This document shows positions 54,684 to 62,837 of a stretch of 64,000 nt of DNA, in pieces; position 1 is the stretch's first letter; the number at the start of each line of letters is the position of its first letter. The notes under the pieces were generated by a model. The model saw nothing but the letters and a program-made list of their open reading frames with translations. It was not told the origin of the DNA and did no database searches. The stretch comes from Lentibacter algarum (GTDB lineage Bacteria; Pseudomonadota; Alphaproteobacteria; Rhodobacterales; Rhodobacteraceae): assembly GCF_018860975.1 (NCBI RefSeq), contig NZ_JAHKQI010000008.1:839603-903602 (forward strand), read 5' to 3'. The position numbers and the translations under genes were made by a program.

Positions 54684-54800
54684 AGCACTTCGCTTTCTCG
54701 CAGTGTCTCAATAAAAAGGCGGAGCGCGTGCAAGCAATTGATGCTCTGCAAGCTTTGAAATCAAGTTGTGCTTCAACTTAATCTCGAAACGCTTTAGGCC
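54677..54800. mobile_element. Short inverted-repeat element (MITE-like) between convergent genes
   Basis: A 124-bp segment bounded by perfect 10-bp inverted repeats: GGCCTAAAGC at 54677-54686 and GCTTTAGGCC at 54791-54800. Inside are hairpins AAAGC/GCTTT (54682-54696) and AAGTTG/CAACTT (54763-54779). The stop codons of both flanking convergent genes fall within the terminal repeats (TAA 54681 on plus; TAA 54796 on minus). It encodes no protein. It might be a dispersed palindromic element, or a structured double terminator; only one copy is seen here. Confidence 0.55.
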
Positions 54801-55720
54801 GCCTGCTCGACAAAACTGATCTGTGCGTCCGGAACAACTGCCGTCAGCCCGTAAAGCGTGATATCAGCTCCGGTTGACAGCTCAACAACCACGCCGCTCG
54901 CTTCAACGCGCTGGTCAACAATCGTGGGCGTTACACCCGGCTCGTGTATCACCACAAGCATGTCTTCTGTGGTGTCAAAATCAAGGATGCTCACGCCAGT
55001 CGCCACATCCGAGAAGATGTTGAAGCTGTCGGCCCCTGCGCCGCCTGTGCCCTCGTCGCCCTCGCCGAGGTAGAGCACGTCATCGCCGCCACCTGCGCTC
55101 AGGTTGTCCATGTCGGCATCCGAGCTCATGCCCGCGTTGCCGTTGAGAATGTCAGCCCCTTGGTTCGCGTAGAGCGTGTCCGCACCCACGCCGCCTGTGA
55201 GCACATTGTCGCCTTCGCCAGCGTCAACTCTGTCATTGCCAGCGCCGCCGTCGAGCGTGTCGTTGCCGACGTTACCATTGATGTTGTCATTACCTGCACC
55301 GCCAAGGAGATCATCGTCACCTTCGCCGCCACGCAAGAAGTCGTCGCCTTCGCCGCCGTCGAGCGTATCGGCACCCTGCACGCCCGAGAGGTCATCGTTG
55401 CCCTCAAGGCCGTTGATCACATCGTCACCGACGGTTCCGGTTATGACATTCGCTTGCTCATCCCCCATGATCGCTTCAGCAGGTGTGTCAGAGTCTGAAT
55501 CAGTGCCCGCATCGGCGCCAGTATCACTGTCCGCATCGCTGTCCGCATCGGTGTCGGTATCTGTGTCGGTATCGGTGTCGCCGCCGGTGGAAATCGTGTC
55601 ACCAGTTTCAGATCCGGTGTCAATTTCATCTTCAGCTTCGTCGCTGCTGTCCAGCACATCCAGCGGCACCAGCATAAGTGGCAAACCAACCAGCATCATC
55701 AGAACCATTGCACTCAACAT
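54794..55720 (-). CDS. RTX-like calcium-binding repeat protein
   Basis: 308 residues. A hydrophobic N-terminus (residues 3-20) that may be a signal anchor, then an acidic Asp/Thr/Ser-rich stretch (about 40-80) with DTDTDTDTDADSDADSD, then nine-residue glycine/aspartate repeats of the hemolysin type (GGEGDDFLR, GGAGNDNIN, GGAGNDRVD; about 90-215), and a C-terminal domain. ATG 55720 is chosen because GAGAGGG lies six bases upstream; GTG 55735 is the alternative. No export genes (type I system) are nearby. The acidic linker and calcium repeats suggest a surface or matrix protein. Confidence 0.85.
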   Translation of the reverse strand: MLSAMVLMMLVGLPLMLVPLDVLDSSDEAEDEIDTGSETGDTISTGGDTDTDTDTDTDADSDADSDTGADAGTDSDSDTPAEAIMGDEQANVITGTVGDDVINGLEGNDDLSGVQGADTLDGGEGDDFLRGGEGDDDLLGGAGNDNINGNVGNDTLDGGAGNDRVDAGEGDNVLTGGVGADTLYANQGADILNGNAGMSSDADMDNLSAGGGDDVLYLGEGDEGTGGAGADSFNIFSDVATGVSILDFDTTEDMLVVIHEPGVTPTIVDQRVEASGVVVELSTGADITLYGLTAVVPDAQISFVEQAA

Positions 55721-55813
55721 AACGCGCCCTCTCACATTTCAGGCACAACAATGGTGCCCCGTTACGTCAGAGCTATACTGTCAATTTGTCAAAAATAGGT
55801 TATGAAGCGGGCC

Positions 55814-56794
55814 TTATCCTGCCGCCAATGCCTGCATTTGCGCCCAGAATGCGGCGTCAACCTCGACTGCATCAGCAGGAGTTTTCCCCTGCCCGGGCAT
55901 GCGCGCGCCCTCATCCTGTGCAATCGCTTCGCTCACCTGTGCAAGCCTTGCGGCAAAGGCATCAGAGCTGCCCGGATCAATCAGCATATAGAATTGCCCG
56001 AGGTCATGCGGCGCACCCTCCGGCGCTTTCAGGGGCTTCACATCAACACTGGCAACACCGCCTGTCATCCCCGCTGCCAGAAGCTCGGCCATCAGGCCAA
56101 AGCCCCATCCCTTGTAACCGCCCATACTGACAAGCGAGCCTTTGATCGCGGCGTCAGGGTCGGTCGTTGGGGCACCCGTGCTGTCCAAAGCCCAACCCGG
56201 CGGGATGCTTTTGCCCGCCGCCTTGGCCATGGTGATCTTGCCGAGCGCAACGGTGGTGGTGCTCTGATCAAACTGCATGGCCACACCGCCCTGCCCGTCA
56301 GGCACCGAAAATGCGATGGGGTTGGTGCCGATCACCCGCGTTTTTCCCCCGGGAGGGGCCACAATAGGTGAGGCGTTGGTCAGCCCAAAGCCGATCATCC
56401 CCGCGCGCGCGATTTGTTCGGTGAAATAGCCCAGACTGGTGCAGGTGTGCGCATGACCAATCGCCAGCGTGGCAACGCCGCATTCGCGAGCCGCACTTAA
56501 AGCTTCCGGCAAGCCGCGCTGAAAAGCCGGCTGCGCAAATCCGAACCCTGCATCAACCTGCACAGTGCCGGGTTTGACCCGTCGCACATCAGGCTCGACG
56601 GCACCGTTCACGCGCCCACTGGCGAGTTGCTGACAGTAGCTCTCAAGGTAATACAAACCGCAAATCTTGTTGCCGACGCTCTCGGCCTTGCCCACGGCAT
56701 CGGCCACGCTCTCGGCAATCCAGCCTGCCGCGCCATGCTTTTCAAGCGCACGCTTGGTCAGTTCGGTGATGTCTACAATGCTTACGTCTACCAT
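55814..56794 (-). CDS. Ldh-family NAD(P)-dependent dehydrogenase
   Basis: 326 residues, the malate/L-lactate dehydrogenase (Ldh_2) family, which includes malate, sulpholactate, ureidoglycolate and piperideine-carboxylate enzymes. Visible: an N-terminal helical part, the conserved GLYYLESY region, TLAIGHAHTCTSLGYF with the putative catalytic His, and GTNPIAFSVPDGQGG. The exact substrate cannot be chosen. It is 12 bp downstream of lolD on the same strand. Full length. Confidence 0.85.
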   Translation of the reverse strand: MVDVSIVDITELTKRALEKHGAAGWIAESVADAVGKAESVGNKICGLYYLESYCQQLASGRVNGAVEPDVRRVKPGTVQVDAGFGFAQPAFQRGLPEALSAARECGVATLAIGHAHTCTSLGYFTEQIARAGMIGFGLTNASPIVAPPGGKTRVIGTNPIAFSVPDGQGGVAMQFDQSTTTVALGKITMAKAAGKSIPPGWALDSTGAPTTDPDAAIKGSLVSMGGYKGWGFGLMAELLAAGMTGGVASVDVKPLKAPEGAPHDLGQFYMLIDPGSSDAFAARLAQVSEAIAQDEGARMPGQGKTPADAVEVDAAFWAQMQALAAG

Positions 56795-56806
56795 GCTCAG
56801 GCTCCC

Positions 56807-57496
56807 CTAATCGGCAGTGACAAGCACGCCCTCTTCAAGCTTTACCTGCCGGTCCATGCGCGCCGCAAGCTCAAGATTATGCGTCGCCACCAACGCCGAC
56901 AGCCCCGTCTCGCGGGCCAGTTCCATCAGGCTTGTGAACACCTTCTCGGCGGTGGTCGGGTCAAGGTTGCCCGTTGGCTCATCTGCCAGCAACAGGCGCG
57001 GCGCATTGGCAAGCGCGCGGCAAAAGGCAACGCGCTGTTGCTCGCCGCCCGACATATCAGCAGGCCTATGATCTGCACGTTCAGCCACACCGACACGGCC
57101 CAGAATGTCAAACGCCCGCGCTTTGGCGGAAGTGCGTGACACACCGTTGGCAAGCTGAGGCAGCATCACGTTTTCCAGCGCGCTAAACTCGGGCAGCAGA
57201 TGATGGAACTGGTAGACAAAGCCCACATCCTCGCGGCGCGCACGGGTGCGGCGGCGGTCTGACTGCCGGCTGAAGTTCTCTCCGCCGATCTCAACAAGCC
57301 CCGTGTCGGGCGTGTCCAGCAGGCCGGCAATATGCAGCAGCGTTGACTTTCCCGCCCCCGAAGGCGCAACCATCGCCACGATCTCGCCCTCTTTTAGCTC
57401 AAGATCAATGCCGCGCAGCACCTTAACTTCGTTGGGCTTTCCGGCGTTGTATGTCTTCTTGATCCCCTTAAGGCTCAGCACAGATTGACTACTCAT
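56807..57496 (-). CDS. lolD: Lipoprotein-releasing system ATPase LolD
   Basis: 229 residues. ATPase powering release of outer-membrane lipoproteins from the inner membrane. Walker A is VAPSGAGKSTL near residue 43, Q-loop and signature are DMSGGEQQRVAFCRAL, Walker B is LLLADEPTGNLDP. Length typical. Its start overlaps the lolC stop by 8 bp, so the two are coupled, and the Ldh-like gene follows closely. Confidence 0.94.
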   Translation of the reverse strand: MSSQSVLSLKGIKKTYNAGKPNEVKVLRGIDLELKEGEIVAMVAPSGAGKSTLLHIAGLLDTPDTGLVEIGGENFSRQSDRRRTRARREDVGFVYQFHHLLPEFSALENVMLPQLANGVSRTSAKARAFDILGRVGVAERADHRPADMSGGEQQRVAFCRALANAPRLLLADEPTGNLDPTTAEKVFTSLMELARETGLSALVATHNLELAARMDRQVKLEEGVLVTAD

Positions 57497-58775
57497 AGCG
57501 CAGTGCCTCCACAGGGTTCATCCGCGCCGCACGGCGCGCCGGAAAGATGGTGACAATAAAGCTCAGCCCAAGGCTCAGGCTCACGGCGCTCATCACGTCA
57601 TTGAGCTGCAACTTGGCAGGCAAAAACGATATGCCGCGGACGGAAGGATCCCAGATTTCGCCGCCGGAAAAGCCGTTGACGATGGCAAATATCGGGTCGA
57701 TGTAGATCGCAAAGAGGCAGCCCAGAAGCACGCCCAGCGCCGTGCCTATAATGCCCGTGAACGCCCCGCAAATGAAGAACACCCGCAAGATCGCGCCTTC
57801 CGTCAGGCCAATGGTGCGCAAAATTCCAATATCGCGCCCCTTGTTTTTGACCAGCATAATCAAACCCGAAACAATGTTCATCGCGGCAATGAGCACAAGG
57901 ATCGACAGGATCACAAACATTACGTTGTCTTCAATATCAAGCGCATTCAAAAAGCTGCCGCTGGCATCTTTCCATGTCCAGGTCAGCGCCCGATCACCCG
58001 CAGCGCCGATCAGTTTCAGCGCCATGTCGTCAACCTTCGAGGGCTCCTCGACCATCACCTCGATCTCGTCAGCAAGCCCTTCACGGTTGAAGAAAAGCTG
58101 CGCCTGATCAAAGGGCATGTAAACCCGCGTGCGGTCGATATCATAGCGCCCCGCGGTGAAGATATAGACAACCTCAAACGCCTGCACGCGCGGGCTGGTG
58201 CCAAAGGCTGTCTTCACACCGTTGGGGCTGATAACCTTGATTTTGTCGCCGGTTTTCACCGCCAGCTCGCGCGCCACGCCCGAGCCGATGGCGACACCCT
58301 CGGCAAAGCGCGCAATGTCGCCTTCCTGATACTGCGGGGTCACCACCCGCGGGATGGTCAGCAAGTTTTCCTGAGTGATGCCGTAGACTTCAACACCAGC
58401 ATTGCGTCCGCGTGAGTTGGCCATGACCTGCCCCTTCACCAGCGGCGCAGCCCGCGTCACGCCCTCGACAGCGCGCAGCCGCTCGGCCATCTCGTCGTAG
58501 TCGTTTATCGTGCGGGTCAGCAGGCCGTTCTCCTGCACTTCAGCGCTGTTAAACACTGTCACATGCGCATTTGCGCCAAGGATTGTATCAACAAACTCGG
58601 CCCGAAACCCCGAGCGCACCGCCAGCGTCGCAATCAAAGCGGCAACCGCCAGCATAATGCCGATAAGGCTGATCCATGTCATCACACTGACACCGCCCTC
58701 GGCCTTGCGGGCACGCAGATAGCGCCAAGCGATCATCAACTCGTGGCCGGCAAATGGCGGACTGGAAAGGGCCAT
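57489..58775 (-). CDS. lolC: Lipoprotein-releasing system permease LolC/LolE
   Basis: 428 residues. Four membrane helices: one near residues 28-50, then a large periplasmic domain (about 55-275), then three near 280-410 with the FtsX-like motif GLIMLVKNKGRDIGILRTIG. It ends in ARMNPVEALRYE, typical of LolC/E. Only one such permease is present, as in many alphaproteobacteria, so it likely works as a homodimer with LolD. It overlaps lolD by 8 bp. Confidence 0.93.
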   Translation of the reverse strand: MALSSPPFAGHELMIAWRYLRARKAEGGVSVMTWISLIGIMLAVAALIATLAVRSGFRAEFVDTILGANAHVTVFNSAEVQENGLLTRTINDYDEMAERLRAVEGVTRAAPLVKGQVMANSRGRNAGVEVYGITQENLLTIPRVVTPQYQEGDIARFAEGVAIGSGVARELAVKTGDKIKVISPNGVKTAFGTSPRVQAFEVVYIFTAGRYDIDRTRVYMPFDQAQLFFNREGLADEIEVMVEEPSKVDDMALKLIGAAGDRALTWTWKDASGSFLNALDIEDNVMFVILSILVLIAAMNIVSGLIMLVKNKGRDIGILRTIGLTEGAILRVFFICGAFTGIIGTALGVLLGCLFAIYIDPIFAIVNGFSGGEIWDPSVRGISFLPAKLQLNDVMSAVSLSLGLSFIVTIFPARRAARMNPVEALRYE

Positions 58776-58855
58776 AGGTTCTGCTCTCTTGTTTTTGCGG
58801 CAAACTGGCCTCGCCCTGCGCCGAGGTCAAGTGAAAGCCGCAAGGATGCGCAGAC

Positions 58856-59812
58856 TCAGCGCGCAATCGCCTCTAAATAAAATGCCAACGCGTCTTCTAG
58901 CTCGGCAATAGCGACTTCCACGTCATCTGTTCCGTAGCTATCGAGGGACGTGATCAGCACAACTGTATCTTCCCCAAGCGGCTTCCACAAACGGCAATGG
59001 CCCGCGCGACGGGTGTTTGGCACCACTTTGCACATATAGCCCGACGCTTCGTCGCCTTCAAAAACTATGCCCTCCGCCTTGGTCTTGCCCTGTTGGCTCA
59101 TCTCGTGGCGCAGGCTGGTTTCGTCACGCTTCATCACGCTAAGCGAGCCGATCCTTCTAACAAAATGTCCTTGATATCCTTCGCAAAACTGCGCTGGCGT
59201 GTCCCCGCTGCACGCAAGGTGAATCGGATATGCCAGTATGCTGGGCATAATCCGCATCTGATCGGCCTTTACAAGCGTATGCCCGCCCTCTGTCACCTTG
59301 CACAAGCGGCGCATGTCTTCCTTCCGGCGTATTCCGGTGACGTAAGTCAAAAAACCGCCCTGCCCTTCAAGCTTCACCGCGCCGCCAAGCTCCGGCGGCA
59401 AGTGATACTCCCCTTGGCCGATTTGCAGCGGAATATGGCTTTGCGAGCAAATATCATCAGGAACCGTCTGCCGTGCAAAACCGGCCCCGGCAATCACCAG
59501 CGCAGGCAGCAGACATAGGGCAATGCCCCGCGCCATGTTAGGCACCCAAAACCACACCACCAAAGCCCAGACCAAAGCAAAGGCCGGTGTAAGACAAAGC
59601 GCAATCAAACTCCAAAAATGCGCGGTGGTCACTTCGCGAAACAGATCGCCTTCGATCAGCACCAGCCCCAAGACAAGCGCCGCCGCCCCAATTCCCAGAA
59701 AGGCGCCCAGCCGCCAAGACACCCTCAACAGTGCAAACAGGCAGACCGTGCCAACCCCGATCCCCAAGGCAAAAAGCCCTATGACAATAAACGTCTCGCT
59801 GAGTGGGAACAT
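58856..59812 (-). CDS. Membrane protein of unknown function
   Basis: 318 residues. Three or four membrane helices (about residues 7-28, 36-55, 66-90 and 96-112) are followed by a roughly 200-residue soluble domain rich in Cys (six or more, including CSQSH, CKVTE, CSGDTPAQFC and CKVVP, CRLW). The soluble part is likely periplasmic, where paired cysteines could form disulphides. I recognise no family. It lies 3 bp downstream of the DUF2937 gene, in the group between proS and lolC. Confidence 0.7.
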   Translation of the reverse strand: MFPLSETFIVIGLFALGIGVGTVCLFALLRVSWRLGAFLGIGAAALVLGLVLIEGDLFREVTTAHFWSLIALCLTPAFALVWALVVWFWVPNMARGIALCLLPALVIAGAGFARQTVPDDICSQSHIPLQIGQGEYHLPPELGGAVKLEGQGGFLTYVTGIRRKEDMRRLCKVTEGGHTLVKADQMRIMPSILAYPIHLACSGDTPAQFCEGYQGHFVRRIGSLSVMKRDETSLRHEMSQQGKTKAEGIVFEGDEASGYMCKVVPNTRRAGHCRLWKPLGEDTVVLITSLDSYGTDDVEVAIAELEDALAFYLEAIAR

Positions 59813-59815
59813 ATC

Positions 59816-60316
59816 TTAAACCTCTTGTCGTTTGCGTGAAAACATACACCGCCCGAGGCCAAGTAAAAGCCAAAGACTGCCAAAACCCGCCAGAAATCCG
59901 GCGCCCGCAAAAACGCCACCTTCAAAGCTCAGCGGGAGCGCGGGCTTGAAGGCCTCAAGCGCACGGCTGCTAATCTCTCGGTCTGTGAAGCGGCGCATCT
60001 CGTAAGCGCGGGTGAACGGGCCAGCACCTTGCAGCGCGGCCAGATCATCTGACAACCGCGCGTGGCGCTCGATGGTGCCAACCACAGTATCAGCCCGCGC
60101 CGCGCCCATATCGCCGCCCTTGGCGAGATCAACCAGCGCCGCCTCACGGCTCAGGCCCAGCGCATCGGCATCGGCGTCAAACTCGGCAACGAAGCGGCTT
60201 AATTCATCAACAGCACCGCCAAGCCGTTGCATGTATTGCTGGCTAAACTCGGGAAACTGCGACAGCCCTGCCGCTCCCGCAAGCCCGCCCGCGAAAGTCA
60301 GCGCACGCAGGATCAA
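59816..60316 (-). CDS. DUF2937-family protein
   Basis: 166 residues: a short hydrophobic start (ALTFAGGLAGAAGLSQF), a long helical segment with coiled-coil character (about 25-110), a hydrophobic helix near 130-157 (GGVFAGAGFLAGFGSLWLLL), and a basic end. This layout matches DUF2937 as I remember it. The start is TTG 60316, overlapping the serine hydrolase stop by 4 bp (TTGA); no other start is near. Function unknown; possibly a membrane partner of the adjacent genes. Confidence 0.7.
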   Translation of the reverse strand: MILRALTFAGGLAGAAGLSQFPEFSQQYMQRLGGAVDELSRFVAEFDADADALGLSREAALVDLAKGGDMGAARADTVVGTIERHARLSDDLAALQGAGPFTRAYEMRRFTDREISSRALEAFKPALPLSFEGGVFAGAGFLAGFGSLWLLLGLGRCMFSRKRQEV

Positions 60317-61281
60317 CGGAACACCGCCTTGACCATCGCCTTGTCAAGCCTGCCGAAGGTTGCCAGCTTCGGGCAGTGGTTCACCGACAGCGTCACGCCG
60401 TAGCCGTTGGTCCAGTGCACGGCCCAAGCCGCGGCGTTCATCTGGCCGGGCATGCAAAACGCGCCGACATGCCAAAAGTTGAACCCCTTGCCGAACCTGC
60501 GGTAAAACGCGCCCATGCCGTAGCGTGTCGGCTTAAGATAGCGGGCATTCGGAAAGGCATTCGGTTGCTTGGCAATCGCACCCTGCCCGAAGTTTTTGGC
60601 AAAGAAGCGCGCATAGTCTGCGGCGCTCATCTGCCAACCACCAAAGGGCAAAAACCCGCGTGAAAGCTTTGACGGCCTGGCGCCTTTGGGTGCGCAGTAG
60701 CTCGCATACGAGCGCCCCGTCGCAACCTCGATGACAGCCCCCAAAATCGCGTAGTTCTCGTTGTTGTAAAACACTTTTCCGGCGCGTTTCGTCTGGCGTT
60801 TACGCCCCAAAGCTGCCTGCGCATCCTGCCAGTGCTGCGGCTTTGCTGCGCGGAAGTTTGCCACCATCGAGCGCTGCGTAGCATCTGGCCCAAGCCCGGC
60901 CGTGTGCGTTAGCAGTTGCGCAACCGTTATCTGCTCAAGCTTGGGCGTGGCAAAGGTGATGCGCTTGCTCAGCAATGGCCCGATCCGGCTGTTATAGCGC
61001 AGCTTGCCGCTGTCGACAGCACGCTTCACACAAACCGCTGTGATCGCCTTAGACAGCGAGGCAATCTCGACAGGCGCGCGCGCGTTCATGTTCAGCCCCG
61101 CCTCATGCACAACGCGACCCTTGTAAGTCACCGCTAAAGTGCCCCTGTCAGCGCCCAACTCAGACGCCCAAGCGCGGAAGGTGCTTTCGATCCGCGCGAT
61201 CGTGGCGCTGTCTTGCGCCGCGACAGGCACCGCGGTGAAAGCCGTAACAAGCGAGAACGCCAACAAGAACAAACGCAACAT
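60313..61281 (-). CDS. Exported serine hydrolase, beta-lactamase/class C-like
   Basis: 322 residues. Signal peptide 1-24, then a penicillin-binding-like fold with active-site Ser-Lys pair SLSK near residue 77, the YNN (Y-x-N) motif in FYNNENYAI near 170, and HVGAF near 270 in place of the KTG strand. Family includes esterases, D-amino-acid peptidases and class C beta-lactamases; sequence alone does not show resistance. ATG 61281 has AAGGAAG about 8 bases upstream, preferred to TTG 61287. The stop overlaps DUF2937. Confidence 0.85.
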   Translation of the reverse strand: MLRLFLLAFSLVTAFTAVPVAAQDSATIARIESTFRAWASELGADRGTLAVTYKGRVVHEAGLNMNARAPVEIASLSKAITAVCVKRAVDSGKLRYNSRIGPLLSKRITFATPKLEQITVAQLLTHTAGLGPDATQRSMVANFRAAKPQHWQDAQAALGRKRQTKRAGKVFYNNENYAILGAVIEVATGRSYASYCAPKGARPSKLSRGFLPFGGWQMSAADYARFFAKNFGQGAIAKQPNAFPNARYLKPTRYGMGAFYRRFGKGFNFWHVGAFCMPGQMNAAAWAVHWTNGYGVTLSVNHCPKLATFGRLDKAMVKAVFR

Positions 61282-61353
61282 CAACAAGTCTTCCTTATGT
61301 GCTCAAGCGTGGCGCTAGCAGATCTGCGGCCCAAGGCTGCGGCCCGCCTTCTC

Positions 61354-62706
61354 CTATAGCCCCTTTACCATGTGATCTTTGTAAATCTCTACAAGCTTGG
61401 CAACGGCAGCCTCAGGCGGCAGCTCTTCGCTTTCGCCCGTGCGGCGGCTGGTCAGCTCGACAACACCGTTCTTGAGGCCGCGTGGCCCAACGGTGATGCG
61501 CCAAGGCAGGCCGATAAGATCCATCGTCGCAAACTTGCCGCCAGCGCGCTCCTTGCGATCGTCATACAAAGGCTCAAGCCCGGCAGCTTCCAAAGCCGCC
61601 TCAAGCGCTTCACAGGCTGCGTCGGCCTCTTCGTCGCCCTGCTTGAGGTTGACAATCCCCGCATGAAACGGCGTCACGCCTTCAGGCCAGATGATGCCGT
61701 TCTCGTCGTGGCTGGCTTCAATGATCGCACCCAACAGGCGACTAACGCCAATCCCATGCGAGCCCATATGCACAGCCACAGGCTTGCCGTCCGGCCCCTG
61801 CACTGTCGCGCCCATTGCTTCCGAGTATTTGGTGCCAAAGTAAAATATCTGCCCGACTTCAATGCCCCGCGCCGTCATCCGCCGCTCTTCGGGCACCTCG
61901 TTGAACAGCGCTTCCTCGTGGGTTTCGTCGGTGCGCGCATATTTGGTGGTGAACTCTTCCATCACCCCCGCACATTGCGCCACATCGTCATAGTCGATCT
62001 CGCGGTCGCCAAAAGTCAGGTCGGTCACGGCGCTGTCATAAAACACTTCGCTCTCGCCCGTTTCGGCCAAGACCAAGAACTCATGCGTGTCATCGCCCCC
62101 GATAGGCCCACTGTCGGCACGCATCGGAATAGCCTGCAAACCCATGCGCTCATAGGTGCGCAGATAGCTCACAAGATGGCGGTTGTAGGCATGCAGCGCG
62201 TCTTCTTTGGTCAAATCGAAGTTATACCCGTCCTTCATGTAAAACTCGCGGCCCCGCATCACGCCAAAACGCGGACGCACTTCGTCGCGGAACTTCCACT
62301 GGATCTGATAGAGCGTCAGCGGCAGGTCTTTATAGCTGTTCACATGGCTGCGGAAAATGTCGGTCACCAATTCTTCAGCCGTTGGCGTAAAGAGCATATC
62401 ACGCCCGCCACGGTCTTTGATCCTGAGCATCTCTTCGCCGTAATCGTCATACCGCCCGCTCTCGCGCCACAAATCAGCGCTCTGAATGGTCGGCATCTGA
62501 ATAGGAATATGCCCGGCACGCGCTTGCTCTTCATGCACAATATTCTCGATCTTGCGCAGAACCTTAAAACCAAGCGGCAACCACGAATAAATGCCAGCAG
62601 CCGACTGCTTGATCATCCCCGCACGCAGCATGAGCCTGTGCGACACAATCTGCGCCTCCGCAGGGGTTTCTTTAAGAACGGGCAGGAAATAACGTGACAG
62701 ACGCAT
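61354..62706 (-). CDS. proS: Proline--tRNA ligase
   Basis: 450 residues. Class II synthetase with motif 1 near residue 30 ([20 protein letters not shown]), motif 2 ([22 protein letters not shown]), and motif 3 ([16 protein letters not shown]). It lacks the editing insertion of the E. coli type (572 residues), as is usual in alphaproteobacteria. A C-terminal anticodon-binding domain is present. ATG 62706 is chosen over TTG 62715. It leads the minus-strand group that ends at lolD. Confidence 0.96.
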   Translation of the reverse strand: MRLSRYFLPVLKETPAEAQIVSHRLMLRAGMIKQSAAGIYSWLPLGFKVLRKIENIVHEEQARAGHIPIQMPTIQSADLWRESGRYDDYGEEMLRIKDRGGRDMLFTPTAEELVTDIFRSHVNSYKDLPLTLYQIQWKFRDEVRPRFGVMRGREFYMKDGYNFDLTKEDALHAYNRHLVSYLRTYERMGLQAIPMRADSGPIGGDDTHEFLVLAETGESEVFYDSAVTDLTFGDREIDYDDVAQCAGVMEEFTTKYARTDETHEEALFNEVPEERRMTARGIEVGQIFYFGTKYSEAMGATVQGPDGKPVAVHMGSHGIGVSRLLGAIIEASHDENGIIWPEGVTPFHAGIVNLKQGDEEADAACEALEAALEAAGLEPLYDDRKERAGGKFATMDLIGLPWRITVGPRGLKNGVVELTSRRTGESEELPPEAAVAKLVEIYKDHMVKGL

Positions 62707-62837
62707 AGCAGGCAAACCTTATATTTCGTTTCCCCCCGTCTATGGCTTTGCTCGCCCCTCGGCAAGTCCCGCGCGCAGGCTTCCTATCTCCGCCTGCGAG
62801 CGCTAGGCTACACCCAACCCAACCCGCGAGCGCGCCA

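Noticed and set aside
54960..55480. Regularly repeated DNA in this stretch, suggestive of an array
   Set aside because: The repeats are in frame and encode the RTX nonapeptides; they are not CRISPR-like spacers and repeats.
61372..62697. 441-codon plus-strand open frame
   Set aside because: Fully antisense to proS, whose class II motifs are intact; the long frame follows from GC-rich codon bias.
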